From Oceanimonas sp052119705 (GTDB lineage Bacteria > Pseudomonadota > Gammaproteobacteria > Enterobacterales > Aeromonadaceae): DNA of 64,000 nt. Shown piece after piece: positions 26,613 through 35,730 of this stretch; position 1 is the first letter of the stretch, and each line of letters begins with the position of its first letter. Where the stretch lies: contig NZ_JBGQOP010000008.1 of assembly GCF_052119705.1 (NCBI RefSeq), positions 62,001 to 126,000 of the forward strand, read 5' to 3'. The position numbers were made by a program, and so were the translations under genes. The notes beneath the pieces were generated by a model. That model ran no database searches. It was given only the letters and a program-made list of their open reading frames with translations, and had not been told where the DNA came from.

Positions 26613-26955
26613 CTGTCTCTTAGTCACAAGTATGTAAGGCACGAAGAAGCCGTAGGCTTGCCTCTGTCAACGCGCTAAACCGTATCCCTACGACGCTCGG
26701 CAAATGCCGTCCATGGCATTTGACGGTTGACTCCGGCAATACCTCGTCCTCTTCCGATAATCCAGAGTCCTTTGATAGCATTAACAGCGGGCTCTGGTGC
26801 ACAGGAGAAGGCAGAGTGCATCAGCTCAACCGACCATCTGCGCCAGGGATGGCGCGGTTGAGCCCCCAGGGATGGGTTTACGGCGTGTCGGAGGAGCGAT
26901 GCGTTCTGCCTGATATCGCCATTACAAACAATAAAAAGATGTGACTAAGAGACAG
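26613..26955. mobile_element. 343-bp MITE-like element with Tn5/IS50-type ends
   Basis: The left end CTGTCTCTTAGTCACAAGT and the right end (inverted) CTGTCTCTTAGTCACATCT match each other at 17 of 19 bases. They match the known Tn5 outside end at 16 and the mosaic end at 17 of 19 bases. Flanking 9-mers GCTTACAGC and GCTGAAAGC agree at 7 of 9, as for a decayed 9-bp target duplication, though both are also heptad-array sequence. No transposase inside, so it would be non-autonomous. The interior carries inverted segments and a module shared with the palindrome at 52.1 kb. It sits inside a CTKAYRG heptad array (26598-26611 and 26957-26977). Confidence 0.75.
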
Positions 26956-26984
26956 GCTGAAAGCTTACCGCTGACAGCTATGTT

Positions 26985-27773
26985 TTAGACTCCCCGCTCG
27001 TTGTTCCAAATCAACACGTGCAATTGCGGCAAGACACGGGCGTTAAACCAGCGGTCGGCTGTTACTTTATCCACCAGCCAACGCAAACGCGCGTTCAAAC
27101 TCTCAAGATCCGTTTCTAGCTCAGGCTGTTCCGGCGTGGCGGGTGCGGGGTTGCATGGCTGCAAGGTAAGAGGCAACTGCGGATACTGCGTCGCAAACGT
27201 GCGCGCCCACTGATAATCCGCTTCGTCACTGATCACCAACTTCAAGCTTACTTGAGTATGCGTGCCTGCGGCATTCAAGCACTCGGCAAAGCGCGGCGCA
27301 TTAAACGCCATGCCAGATGAGGGCGGCTTAGGGCTAAGGGTTAAATGATCCAATAGCCCAAACCAAGGTTGCGCCTTGCTGCCTTGGGTTTCAATGGCAA
27401 AGGTGTAGCCTAACTCTTGTCCGAATTGGATGAGCTTAGTTAACGGCTGCAGCGCCGGATTACCGCCCGACAGCGTCACTAATAACGGCCGTTCGCCACT
27501 CAAGCGACGGATCTCGGCCATCACGTCCTCGGCGGGCATCACAGCCCAATCCGCCTTAAAGCGCGGCTCTACCGCATACAAGGTATCGCACCAACTACAG
27601 CGAAAATCACAGCCGCCGGTACGCACAAATACTGTAGGCACGCCGATTAAGGCGCCCTCGCCTTGGATGGTGGGCCCGAATATTTCGCTGATGGCGATCA
27701 CCGGCTCGTCGCTTATCTGTGCCGTGGCAATGGTTAGCGCATCCGTCGCTTTACTGGAAATGACGGTACTCAT
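26985..27773 (-). CDS. queE: 7-carboxy-7-deazaguanine synthase
   Basis: Radical SAM enzyme that turns 6-carboxy-tetrahydropterin into the deazaguanine ring of queuosine. The 262 residues have PTIQGEGALIG, then the cluster motif CDFRCSWCD (CxxxCxxC), and LSGGNPALQP. The start overlaps the queD stop as ATGA, which fixes ATG 27773 over the frame's earlier start. Third gene of queC-queD-queE. A stretch of A, P, E and Q around 205-225 is a probable linker insertion of this subtype. Confidence 0.95.
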   Translation of the reverse strand: MSTVISSKATDALTIATAQISDEPVIAISEIFGPTIQGEGALIGVPTVFVRTGGCDFRCSWCDTLYAVEPRFKADWAVMPAEDVMAEIRRLSGERPLLVTLSGGNPALQPLTKLIQFGQELGYTFAIETQGSKAQPWFGLLDHLTLSPKPPSSGMAFNAPRFAECLNAAGTHTQVSLKLVISDEADYQWARTFATQYPQLPLTLQPCNPAPATPEQPELETDLESLNARLRWLVDKVTADRWFNARVLPQLHVLIWNNERGV

Positions 27774-28126
27774 GCTCGATATTCCGCCCACGTTTTTGGC
27801 GTCTCCGACACCAAAACCGCGCTCACTTCAGACCAGCGGCTGTGCGCCCACTCAAACAAATGGCGCGCCAAGCGCTCGGCTGTAGTGCACTCGTCACCCA
27901 ATACCTCGTTTAGATGGCGGTGATCAAACGTATCATCAATATAATTTTTAAAGGCTGTTAGCTCATGATAATCGCGCACAAAGCCAAACTCATCGAGTGT
28001 CTCGCTACTGAGCTCGATAACGACGATATAGTTATGACCGTGCAGGCGAGCACAAGGGTGACCATCAGGCATCTGCTTAAGCTGATGGGAGGCCGAAAAA
28101 TGAAACTCTTTTTTGATGCGATACAT
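27770..28126 (-). CDS. queD: 6-carboxy-5,6,7,8-tetrahydropterin synthase
   Basis: Converts dihydroneopterin triphosphate, made by FolE, to carboxy-tetrahydropterin. The 118 residues contain zinc ligands His14, His29 and His31 (SASH, LHGH) and catalytic Cys25, with DHRHLNE as the second catalytic segment. Its ATG shares one base with the queC stop (TAATG), so translation is coupled. Middle gene of the operon. Confidence 0.97.
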   Translation of the reverse strand: MYRIKKEFHFSASHQLKQMPDGHPCARLHGHNYIVVIELSSETLDEFGFVRDYHELTAFKNYIDDTFDHRHLNEVLGDECTTAERLARHLFEWAHSRWSEVSAVLVSETPKTWAEYRA

Positions 28127-28833
28127 TAATCACCCGCCTTATCTTTAACGTTAGCAACAGCAGCCTGCCAAAATTGGGTGTCAAGATACGGCGTGGGATC
28201 AACAATGCCAGCCAAGCTCATGGCCTCAATGCGCTCCACACAAGTGCCACAGCGGCCACAATGGTGCTCGCCGCCTTCATAACAAGACCAGGTATCAATA
28301 ATGGGCACGTTAAAACGCGCCGCATCCCGAGCAATCTCAATTTTATCGCTGTGCACATAGGGGGCAAACAAGCCCACTTGAGCCACGCCGTCCAGCGCTT
28401 GAGCCTGCATTTCACCGAACAGACGAATAAAGTCGGGTCGACAATCGGGATAGATAAAGTGATCGCCGCCGTGCACCGCCAGCGCCACCGTATTTAGCCC
28501 ACGGCTGGCCGCCACGCCAAAGGCGATAGTCAGCATAATGGCATTGCGATTCGGCACCACGGTCAGCTTCATATTGTCTTCGCTGTAATGACCGTGCGGA
28601 ACATCTATATCGTCGGTGAGCGCGGAGGATAATTGGCGACCAATGTGGCCGATATCTAACACTAAGTGCGGCACCTTTAATTGCTGGGCACACAGGCGCG
28701 CGGCATCAATTTCTTTAACGTGGCGTTGACCATAGTCAAAGGTCAGTAAGGCGCCTAAGGCACCTTCACTGGCTAAGCGATAGGCAAGCGTGACGGAGTC
28801 AAATCCGCCGGAGCAGATCAGTAATGCATTCAT
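28126..28833 (-). CDS. queC: 7-cyano-7-deazaguanine synthase
   Basis: ATP-dependent conversion of carboxy-deazaguanine to preQ0. The 235 residues start with the PP-loop SGGFDSVTLA (8-17) and end with a four-cysteine zinc site CYEGGEHHCGRCGTC. First gene of the operon and directly under a preQ1-I riboswitch, whose AAGGA strand is also the queC ribosome site. queF is not in the window. Confidence 0.97.
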   Translation of the reverse strand: MNALLICSGGFDSVTLAYRLASEGALGALLTFDYGQRHVKEIDAARLCAQQLKVPHLVLDIGHIGRQLSSALTDDIDVPHGHYSEDNMKLTVVPNRNAIMLTIAFGVAASRGLNTVALAVHGGDHFIYPDCRPDFIRLFGEMQAQALDGVAQVGLFAPYVHSDKIEIARDAARFNVPIIDTWSCYEGGEHHCGRCGTCVERIEAMSLAGIVDPTPYLDTQFWQAAVANVKDKAGD

Positions 28834-28842
28834 CAGATTGTG

Positions 28843-28874
28843 TCCTTGTTTTTTCCGGGTAGGCTGCGACCGGC
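28843..28874 (-). ncRNA. PreQ1-I riboswitch before queC
   Basis: Read on the minus strand: P1 strand CCGG, loop TCGCAGCCTAC, P1 strand CCGG, then an A-rich tail of six A, C and AAGGA. It copies the Thermoanaerobacter tengcongensis preQ1-I aptamer in layout, including the invariant TCGCAG after P1 and the A-rich tail. CCT in the loop can pair with AGG of the ribosome site nine bases before the queC ATG, which would block translation when preQ1 is bound. Confidence 0.88.
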
Positions 28875-28933
28875 ATTCATAACGTCAATTTTAAAGCAGC
28901 ACTATTCTAGCGCCTAGTGGCGACAGCGCAAAT

Positions 28934-28958
28934 AAAAAGGGCGCCCTCGGCGCCCTTT
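28934..28958 (-). terminator. Terminator of ppsA
   Basis: On the minus strand AAAGGGCGCC, GAG loop, GGCGCCCTTTTT. Confidence 0.92.
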
Positions 28959-28978
28959 ACAAACTAATCAGCTATTTA

Positions 28979-31363
28979 TTAGCCATTTTTCTTCACTGCA
29001 TGCTCGGCTAAATACAGCCAAGTATCGATCACCGTATCTGGGTTCAGTGATACAGAGTCTATGCCCTGCTCCACCAGCCAAGCGGCAAAGTCTTGATGAT
29101 CCGACGGCCCTTGACCACAAATGCCCACATACTTACCGGCTTTGTGCGCCGCTTTAATGGCCATCGACAACAGTGCTTTTACGGCGTCGTCACGCTCATC
29201 AAAGGAACCTGCCACCAGACCTGAGTCTCGGTCTAGGCCCAAGGTGAGCTGTGTCATGTCGTTAGAACCAATCGAGAAGCCATCGAAGTAGGCCAAAAAC
29301 TTATCGGCTAACAGCGCGTTTGAGGGCAACTCACACATCATGATCACTTTCAGCCCGGCTTCGCCGCGCTTGAGGCCATTTTCCGCCAAAATATCAATCA
29401 CAGACGCCGCTTCTTTTACCGTGCGCACAAACGGGATCATGATCTCCACGTTGTTAAAGCCCATGTCATTGCGCACCCGCTTCATGGCCTCGCATTCCAT
29501 AGCAAAACAGTCGCGAAAATCCGCCGAGATATAACGCGATGCGCCGCGAAAGCCCAACATGGGGTTTTCTTCATCAGGCTCGTAAGCATCGCCACCTAGC
29601 AGGTTCGCATACTCGTTCGATTTAAAATCAGACATGCGCACTATCACCCGCTCCGGCCAAAAGGCCGAGGCCAAGGTCGCTATGCCTTCCGTTAATTTGG
29701 CGACGAAGAACTCTCGCGGACTGGCATAACCGGCAATAATGCCGTCAATCTGCTGCTGTAGCTTAGGGCTTTCTTGGTCGTAATTAAGCAGCGCCTTAGG
29801 ATGTACGCCTATCATGCGGTTAATAATAAATTCTAAGCGCGCTAAGCCCACGCCCGCATTGGGCAGCTGCGCAAAGTCAAAGGCGCGGTCGGGGTTACCG
29901 ATGTTCATCATCACCTTCACCGGTGAGGGTGGCATGGCACCGACTTCTGAAATATTAATATTAAAATCAAGCTTGCCTTGATACACGAAACCGGTGTCGC
30001 CTTCGGCGCACGACACTGTGATCTCTTGTCCCTCAACAATGCGCTGAGTGGCATCACCACAGCCCACTACCGCAGGAATACCCAGCTCGCGGGCAATAAT
30101 AGCCGCGTGGCAAGTGCGCCCGCCGCGGTTGGTAACGATGGCCGAAGCGCGCTTCATAATGGGCTCCCAGTCGGGATCCGTCATGTCGGTGACCAGCACG
30201 TCACCGGGCTGCACTTCATCCATCTGTGCCAGTGAAGAAATTACCTTAGCAGGACCCGCACCAATTTTATGACCAATGGCGCGCCCTTCGACGATGACTT
30301 CACTCTGTTCATTCAGTGCAAAACGTTCTAGCACATTGCTGTCTTGGCGACTGCGCACGGTTTCGGGCCGCGCTTGTACTATGTACAGCTGACCATCTAA
30401 CCCGTCTTTGGCCCACTCAATGTCCATCGGACGGCCATAATGCAGCTCGATGATCACCGCCTGCTTGGCCAGCTCCATCACCTCAAGATCGGTTAACGAG
30501 AACTGATTGCGCTCGGCTTTGCTGGTTTCTTTAATGTCCACCTGCTGGCCCAAGGCTTGCCCCTCGGCATAAACCATTTTTTGCAACTTAGAGCCCAACG
30601 TCTTGCGTACCACTGCGGGTCGACCGGCTTTCAGCGTCGGCTTATGCACGTAAAATTCATCGGGGTTAACCGCGCCTTGCACCACCATTTCGCCCAAACC
30701 GGTAGATGAAGTAATAAACACCACCTGATCGAAACCCGACTCTGTGTCTATGGTGAACATTACGCCGGAGGCGGCAATGTCTGAGCGCACCATGCGCTGA
30801 ATACCGGCCGACAGCGCGACACCACGATGGCTATAGCCTTGATGCACTCGATACGAGATGGCTCTGTCATTAAACAGTGAGGCAAACACATGCTTAATGG
30901 CCACCATCACCGCATCTAAGCCACGTACGTTTAAGAAGGTTTCTTGTTGGCCAGCAAAGGAGGCATCCGGCATATCTTCGGCGGTGGCCGAAGAGCGCAC
31001 CGCAAATGACGCCTCATCGCCCGCCTTACCGGTCAGCTCAGCGTAGGCTTTTGCAATGGCTTGCTCAAGCGCTGGCTGAAACGGCGTGTCTATCACCCAT
31101 TGGCGAATGCTTTGCCCTGCTTGGCCCAGCGCGACTATGTTGTCTACGTCTAGGGTATCGAGCAGGTCATGAATTCGGGCATTAAGGCCACTTTGCTCTA
31201 AGAACTCGTTAAAGGCGTAGGCGGTGGTCGCAAAACCACCCGGAACAGAAACACCGGCACCGGCTAGTTGACTGATCATCTCGCCTAATGAGGCATTCTT
31301 GCCTCCCACTCGGTCTACGTCGTGCATTCCGAGCTGTTCGTACCAAATTACATATTCCACCAC
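28979..31363 (-). CDS. ppsA: Phosphoenolpyruvate synthase
   Basis: Makes PEP from pyruvate with ATP for gluconeogenesis. The 794 residues (E. coli 792) contain an N-terminal ATP-grasp region (GGKNASLGEMI), the phosphohistidine in GGRTCHAAIIAREL, and the C-terminal PEP domain with GSNDMTQLTLGLDRDSG and CGQGPS. The frame is open 26 codons further up to an ATG; GTG 31363 with GGAG eight bases before fits the family N-terminus. Divergent from ppsR, its regulator. Opposes pykA, also in this window. Confidence 0.95.
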   Translation of the reverse strand: MVEYVIWYEQLGMHDVDRVGGKNASLGEMISQLAGAGVSVPGGFATTAYAFNEFLEQSGLNARIHDLLDTLDVDNIVALGQAGQSIRQWVIDTPFQPALEQAIAKAYAELTGKAGDEASFAVRSSATAEDMPDASFAGQQETFLNVRGLDAVMVAIKHVFASLFNDRAISYRVHQGYSHRGVALSAGIQRMVRSDIAASGVMFTIDTESGFDQVVFITSSTGLGEMVVQGAVNPDEFYVHKPTLKAGRPAVVRKTLGSKLQKMVYAEGQALGQQVDIKETSKAERNQFSLTDLEVMELAKQAVIIELHYGRPMDIEWAKDGLDGQLYIVQARPETVRSRQDSNVLERFALNEQSEVIVEGRAIGHKIGAGPAKVISSLAQMDEVQPGDVLVTDMTDPDWEPIMKRASAIVTNRGGRTCHAAIIARELGIPAVVGCGDATQRIVEGQEITVSCAEGDTGFVYQGKLDFNINISEVGAMPPSPVKVMMNIGNPDRAFDFAQLPNAGVGLARLEFIINRMIGVHPKALLNYDQESPKLQQQIDGIIAGYASPREFFVAKLTEGIATLASAFWPERVIVRMSDFKSNEYANLLGGDAYEPDEENPMLGFRGASRYISADFRDCFAMECEAMKRVRNDMGFNNVEIMIPFVRTVKEAASVIDILAENGLKRGEAGLKVIMMCELPSNALLADKFLAYFDGFSIGSNDMTQLTLGLDRDSGLVAGSFDERDDAVKALLSMAIKAAHKAGKYVGICGQGPSDHQDFAAWLVEQGIDSVSLNPDTVIDTWLYLAEHAVKKNG

Positions 31364-31555
31364 GGCTACGTCTCCAACTAAAGGGGTGCTTGGGTTATGA
31401 ATGTTTAAATGTGCGTTAAGCAGGTTTACTGTTTGTATCACTTACTATCAAGACAACTAAGGTAGGCCTAACTCTGGAATGATTCTACAATGTCTACGAA
31501 ATACAGGTAAACGCCCAATCCTTGGCAAACTGCAAAAGTGAGATCTGGAGGCCTG

Positions 31556-32368
31556 ATGCACACAGTTTTTTATGTTTCTGATGGGACGGCGATCACAGCC
31601 GAAGTTTTTGGTCATGCGGTACTCAGTCAGTTTCCGCTGCCTTTTGAGCAAATCACCATGCCTTTTGTCGGCGATGTGGATAAGGCACTGGCAGTAAAAG
31701 CCAGAATTGATACCTGCTTTGCACAAAGCGGTAAACAGCCGTTGGTGTTTCACACCATAGTCGATGCACAATTACGTAACATTATCACCAGCAGCGAGGC
31801 CAAATGTTACGACTTTCTTAACACTTTTGTCGCTCCGATCGAGCAACAACTGGGCGTAAAAGCCGATCCGCGGGTGCACAGATCTCACGGTATCGACAAC
31901 AAAAAGCACTACGATACCCGTATTGATGCGGTGAACTATGCGCTGGAAAACGACGATGGCGTCACCACCAAAGCCTACGATGAAGCGGACATTATTTTGG
32001 TCGGCGTGTCACGCTGTGGCAAAACGCCAACCAGTTTGTATCTTGCATTGCAGTTTGGAATTCGCGTCGCTAACTACCCGTTTATTGATCAAGATATGGA
32101 GCAGATGTCGCTACCCAATTCGCTCAAAGCCAATAGACACAAGCTGTTCGGCCTCACTATAGACCCACATCGACTGCAAGAAATTCGCCAGCGCCGCATG
32201 GCCGACAGCCAATATTCAGCCGCCGACCAATGCCGCTATGAACTTAACCAAGTAGAGCGTCTGTTCCGCATGGAAGCCATCCCTTTTATCGACACCACTT
32301 ACCATTCGGTAGAAGAAATTTCGGTAAAAATTTTAGAACGCACCGGTATCCGCCGCCGCATCTATTAA
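31556..32368 (+). CDS. ppsR: PEP synthase regulatory protein (kinase/pyrophosphorylase)
   Basis: Bifunctional enzyme that inactivates PpsA with ADP-dependent phosphorylation and reactivates it with phosphate. The 270 residues start VFYVSDGTAITAE and contain the P-loop-like VGVSRCGKTPTSLYLA (about 150) and the C-terminal RTGIRRRIY-type tail of the DUF299 family. TGGAGG precedes ATG 31556. Head-to-head with ppsA, as usual. Confidence 0.96.
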   Translation: MHTVFYVSDGTAITAEVFGHAVLSQFPLPFEQITMPFVGDVDKALAVKARIDTCFAQSGKQPLVFHTIVDAQLRNIITSSEAKCYDFLNTFVAPIEQQLGVKADPRVHRSHGIDNKKHYDTRIDAVNYALENDDGVTTKAYDEADIILVGVSRCGKTPTSLYLALQFGIRVANYPFIDQDMEQMSLPNSLKANRHKLFGLTIDPHRLQEIRQRRMADSQYSAADQCRYELNQVERLFRMEAIPFIDTTYHSVEEISVKILERTGIRRRIY

Positions 32369-32415
32369 AAGGTGCGGAAGATCAACTCACAAACTTTGCG
32401 ATCCACCTCCAAACA

Positions 32416-32598
32416 TTGCATACAAAAACAAACAAAATGTTGCTTTTATGTTTACAGAAATGTATACATTGCACCTAGTGTTTAACCAAGCAGTCGAACA
32501 CGACGCAAGTCGCATCACATGTTGTGCGTCTGAATTTCTGCCGGATTTGGTGTGTTTTCCTTGTATAAACAGTTTCTTATCCGAAATTGTGTATACAA
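32416..32598. promoter_or_regulatory. Cluster of four TGTATACA-like palindromes before the purine permease
   Basis: TTGCATACAA (32416), AATGTATACATT (32459, perfect 12-bp palindrome), TTGTATAAAC (32561) and TGTATACA within TTGTGTATACAA (32587). They resemble operators of GntR-type regulators. All lie in the ~350-bp leader of the permease gene, after the ppsR stop. Confidence 0.5.
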
Positions 32599-32720
32599 AG
32601 TTAACTGATTCACTAGGGATTCCGGCGAACAATGTCATTACTGGTGGTTGTCGTTACGTTGTCGCAATAATGCACAACAAGCTTCAGCTCCTCTTGAGCA
32701 AAACTCAGGGACTTAACGCA

Positions 32721-34142
32721 ATGAAACATAGTCAAAGCAAGTCAATATTTGATTTTTACGGCAAGCCAGGTTTTGGCAAAGCACTGCCATTGTCACTGCA
32801 ACATATTTTAGCCATGATCATGGGTGCCGTTACGCCGCCTATTATCGTTGCTAAAGCAGTCGGCTTAAGCGCACCAGATGCAGCACTACTGATCCAAGTA
32901 GCCTTGTTCTTCTCTGGTCTGTCTACTCTGTTACAGCTTTACCCAATCGGTAGTATCGGCGCGCGTATGCCGGTAATCTTCGGTGTGGGCTTCGCCTATA
33001 TGCCTACCCTGTTGGCTATCGCTAACGCAGTAGATGCAGATGGTAATAAGCTGTATGGAATCGACGCCATCATGGGTGCACAGATTATTGGTGGTGTTGC
33101 CATGATAATCGTGGGTCTGTTCATTAAGCACATTCGTCATTTGTTCCCACCAGTAGTAGCCGGTACCGTGGTATTGGTTATTGGTCTGTCTTTGTACCAC
33201 GTAGCCATTAACTATATGGCCGGTGGCTTCGGCACACCCAACTACGGTAGTGGTTCAAACTGGATGGTTGCCGGCGTAACGCTGCTAGTCGTATTGCTTT
33301 GCTCTCAGTTTGGTAAAGGTTATTTCCGCCTTGCCGCTATCATAATGGGTATTCTTGCCGGTTATGCTCTGGGTGCTTTCTTTGGCATGGTAAGCTTAGA
33401 GCGCGTAGCTAATGCTCCGTGGGCTGCAATCCCAATGCCGTTAGCATTTGGTATTAGCTTCCCAATCGGTGCCATCATCCCTATGGTGATTATCTGTATC
33501 GTTAACTCGGTACAAACCATTGGTGACTTGTCTGCAACTGCAGTTGGCGGTATGAACCGTGAGCTAGCAGACAAAGAAATGTCGGGTGGTTTAGTCGGTA
33601 ACGGCTTAACTACACTGATTGGTTCTTTCTTTGGTTCACTGCCTACTTCTTCGTTCAGCCAGAACGTGGGTATCGTAGCCATGACCAAAGTAATCAGCCG
33701 CTACGTGCTGGGTGTTGCTGCCGTGTTCATGGTATTGGCCGGTTTGCTGCCTAAGTTCTCAGCCATCATGTTGACCATACCTGCTCCTGTAATCGGTGGT
33801 GCGACCATCATCGTATTCGGTATGATCACCATGACAGGTATCCAGTTGCTGGTTAAAGACGAGTTATCTTCACGTAACGTGACTATCGCAGCGCTCTCAG
33901 TTGCGTTGGCCATGGGTGTAGCCGCTGCTCCTAACGCAGTAGCTCAGTTGCCTGAAATGATGAAGTCACTGACCAACCCTGTGATCATCGCCGCCCTTAC
34001 TTCTTTCATCTTGAACATGATTCTGCCTAAGAAATCACTGCAAGACGAAGCGAACGAGCGTGCTGCAATTGAAAAAGAAATGAACGGCAAAGCGGATAGC
34101 GCACCGGTTCAAAAAAAAATAGTAACTGACGCTGCTAACTAA
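32721..34142 (+). CDS. NCS2-family purine/xanthine permease
   Basis: Proton-coupled nucleobase uptake at the inner membrane. The 473 residues have about 12-14 hydrophobic helices, the QHILAMIMG start segment, SVQTIGDLSATAVGGMNREL in helix 10 region and SFSQNVGIVAMT, which are NCS2 substrate-site motifs closer to xanthine/urate than to uracil members. The frame runs 91 codons upstream, but this part is not hydrophobic in the right way and lacks a start signal; ATG 32721 after AGGGA fits the family. The leader carries repeated TGTATACA palindromes. Exact purine uncertain. Confidence 0.88.
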   Translation: MKHSQSKSIFDFYGKPGFGKALPLSLQHILAMIMGAVTPPIIVAKAVGLSAPDAALLIQVALFFSGLSTLLQLYPIGSIGARMPVIFGVGFAYMPTLLAIANAVDADGNKLYGIDAIMGAQIIGGVAMIIVGLFIKHIRHLFPPVVAGTVVLVIGLSLYHVAINYMAGGFGTPNYGSGSNWMVAGVTLLVVLLCSQFGKGYFRLAAIIMGILAGYALGAFFGMVSLERVANAPWAAIPMPLAFGISFPIGAIIPMVIICIVNSVQTIGDLSATAVGGMNRELADKEMSGGLVGNGLTTLIGSFFGSLPTSSFSQNVGIVAMTKVISRYVLGVAAVFMVLAGLLPKFSAIMLTIPAPVIGGATIIVFGMITMTGIQLLVKDELSSRNVTIAALSVALAMGVAAAPNAVAQLPEMMKSLTNPVIIAALTSFILNMILPKKSLQDEANERAAIEKEMNGKADSAPVQKKIVTDAAN

Positions 34143-34172
34143 GGTTAACGCCTTACTTTAATACTCAGTACT

Positions 34173-34203
34173 AAAAAAGCCGGTCATCTGACCGGCTTTT
34201 TTT
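34173..34203 (+). terminator. Rho-independent terminator of the purine permease
   Basis: AAAAAAGCCGGTCA, TC, TGACCGGCTTTTTTT. Confidence 0.93.
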
Positions 34204-34283
34204 ATGCCTAAAATTGCTCCAAAGCGAATACAGCGGCCGCCATGGTTTATGTCTGGTGGAAAATCTTTAGTGCTTATACCTAT

Positions 34284-34901
34284 CTAATACCAATCTGTAA
34301 AACTAGCTGATCAGTATTATCACTCTTAGTAAATACAACATTTAAAGTCAGGCTGGACGGTGTTTTGTAGCCTAGCGCTTCAGCTGCTAGTCCCGTCTCA
34401 GCGGGAATGTTTAAAGCCTTCTTGCTTCCTGATTATCCACAAAGCTCAGCCATATATCAGTGAGTTCAGTATCAATAAATTCAATAGGTTACAGGGATGT
34501 GCCGCCTCTTCGGTAAAGAATATGAGGCTCAGTTTGGTGTTTTGACCTTGTAGGGGCCAATTTATTCGGCCCGGTTTGGTGTTTTGGTCTAAATCTAAAC
34601 CTCAGTAACAGCCAGCAAAGCTGGCCAGCCGAATAAATTGGCTGCTATAAAGAACAAACCAAAACAACGCGCATCATGGCTGAAGTTCATACGTAATCAG
34701 GTCTTGCTTTGGCTTTACAAGACCCACAGCTGAAGCGTGGGACTACAAGGGCGGCACTTATCTTTGTAATTCACTTAAACAGGTCAAACTAACCCCGGTC
34801 TTGTTTGCCTCTGGTAGCTGCCCGTCTCTTTGGTAAAGAGGACTTCGGCAGTCCTGCGGAGCAGGATAATATGACCCGTTAATTTTACCGATTGGTATTA
34901 G
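34284..34901. mobile_element. 618-bp non-coding element with 19-bp terminal inverted repeats
   Basis: CTAATACCAATCTGTAAAA at the left end matches the complement of the right end (TTTTACCGATTGGTATTAG) at 18 of 19 bases. Inside, GCCAATTTATTCGGC (34556) and its exact complement (34629) form a 15-bp inverted pair, and TTTGGTGTTTTG occurs twice. No open frame of note. It fills most of the 800-bp gap before the arsenosugar operon. Probably a MITE or a composite of palindromic units. Confidence 0.6.
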
Positions 34902-34938
34902 AAGATGGCTCCCTTTCAGCAGTTATCCATTATCCACT

Positions 34939-35730
34939 TTATTTACGCCGAAAAGGCTGTAGTAACAGTTGCAGTAGACGCTGCTCTGCGGGGGTGCGAA
35001 ACTGGGTTAAGCCAATGGTCATACCCAGCTGGCCCGCTTTAGGCTGACTCTGATAGGTGCCGAATAATCGATCCCACCAAGGGAGATTAAAGCCAAAATT
35101 GCTGTCGGTCTCATGAGGGATCACCGAATGATGTACCCGGTGCATATCCGGCGTAACCAGTATCAATCGCAGCACGGCGTCCAGCCGCTTTGGCAGCTTC
35201 ACATTACCGTGATTGAACATAGAGGAAGCATTGAGCAGGACTTCAAACACTAAAACAGCCAGTGCCGGTACGCCCAACAAGGAGACGGCGGCCAGCTTGA
35301 TCATCATGGACAGCACAATCTCGAAGGGATGAAAACGCAGGCCAGTAGTCACATCAAATTCCAGATCGGCATGGTGTACACGGTGTAAACGCCACAGCCA
35401 AGGCTGGGCGTGAAACAGCCGATGTTGCAGATAAATAAGTAAATCCAGCACCAGCAGCGACAACACCAGTGTTAACCAGAAAGGGATAGAGAGCAGATTA
35501 AACAGCCCCCAGCCGTGCTCGCTGGCCAGTATGGCGGCACCCACCGCCGCCAGCGGAAAAAACAGCCGCAGCAACAGCGTATTAATAACGACGAGCAGCA
35601 AGTTATGGGGCCAGCGCCCCAGGCGACCAATTTGCTGAGGCCGACGGGGTGCCCAGCATTCCCACAGCATCATCACGAGTAATACGCAGGCAAAGCAGCC
35701 AAGGCGGATCCAAGGTTCATGTTCAAGCAT
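34939..35730 (-). CDS. Sterol desaturase / fatty acid hydroxylase family protein
   Basis: A membrane di-iron oxygenase of 263 residues. Three histidine motifs are visible: HRLFH, HRVHH (then RFHPFE) and HRVHH near the C-terminus, with about four membrane helices around them. Family members hydroxylate or desaturate lipids. The ATG at 35730 lies 8 bp inside the preceding glycosyltransferase gene, with GGAGG nine bases before, so it is the last gene of the arsenosugar-type operon. This suggests a lipid step linked to that pathway, which is inference. A longer frame start is rejected because it would overlap more without a ribosome site. Confidence 0.87.
   Translation of the reverse strand: MLEHEPWIRLGCFACVLLVMMLWECWAPRRPQQIGRLGRWPHNLLLVVINTLLLRLFFPLAAVGAAILASEHGWGLFNLLSIPFWLTLVLSLLVLDLLIYLQHRLFHAQPWLWRLHRVHHADLEFDVTTGLRFHPFEIVLSMMIKLAAVSLLGVPALAVLVFEVLLNASSMFNHGNVKLPKRLDAVLRLILVTPDMHRVHHSVIPHETDSNFGFNLPWWDRLFGTYQSQPKAGQLGMTIGLTQFRTPAEQRLLQLLLQPFRRK

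Noticed and set aside
26412..26944. Open frames in the moeA-queE gap
   Set aside because: They cross hairpins, heptads and the MITE and show no protein-like features.
26604..26964. Clean 9-bp target duplication of the Tn5-like MITE
   Set aside because: The flanks match at 7 of 9 only, and both are heptad-array sequence, so the similarity may predate insertion. Kept as suggestive only.
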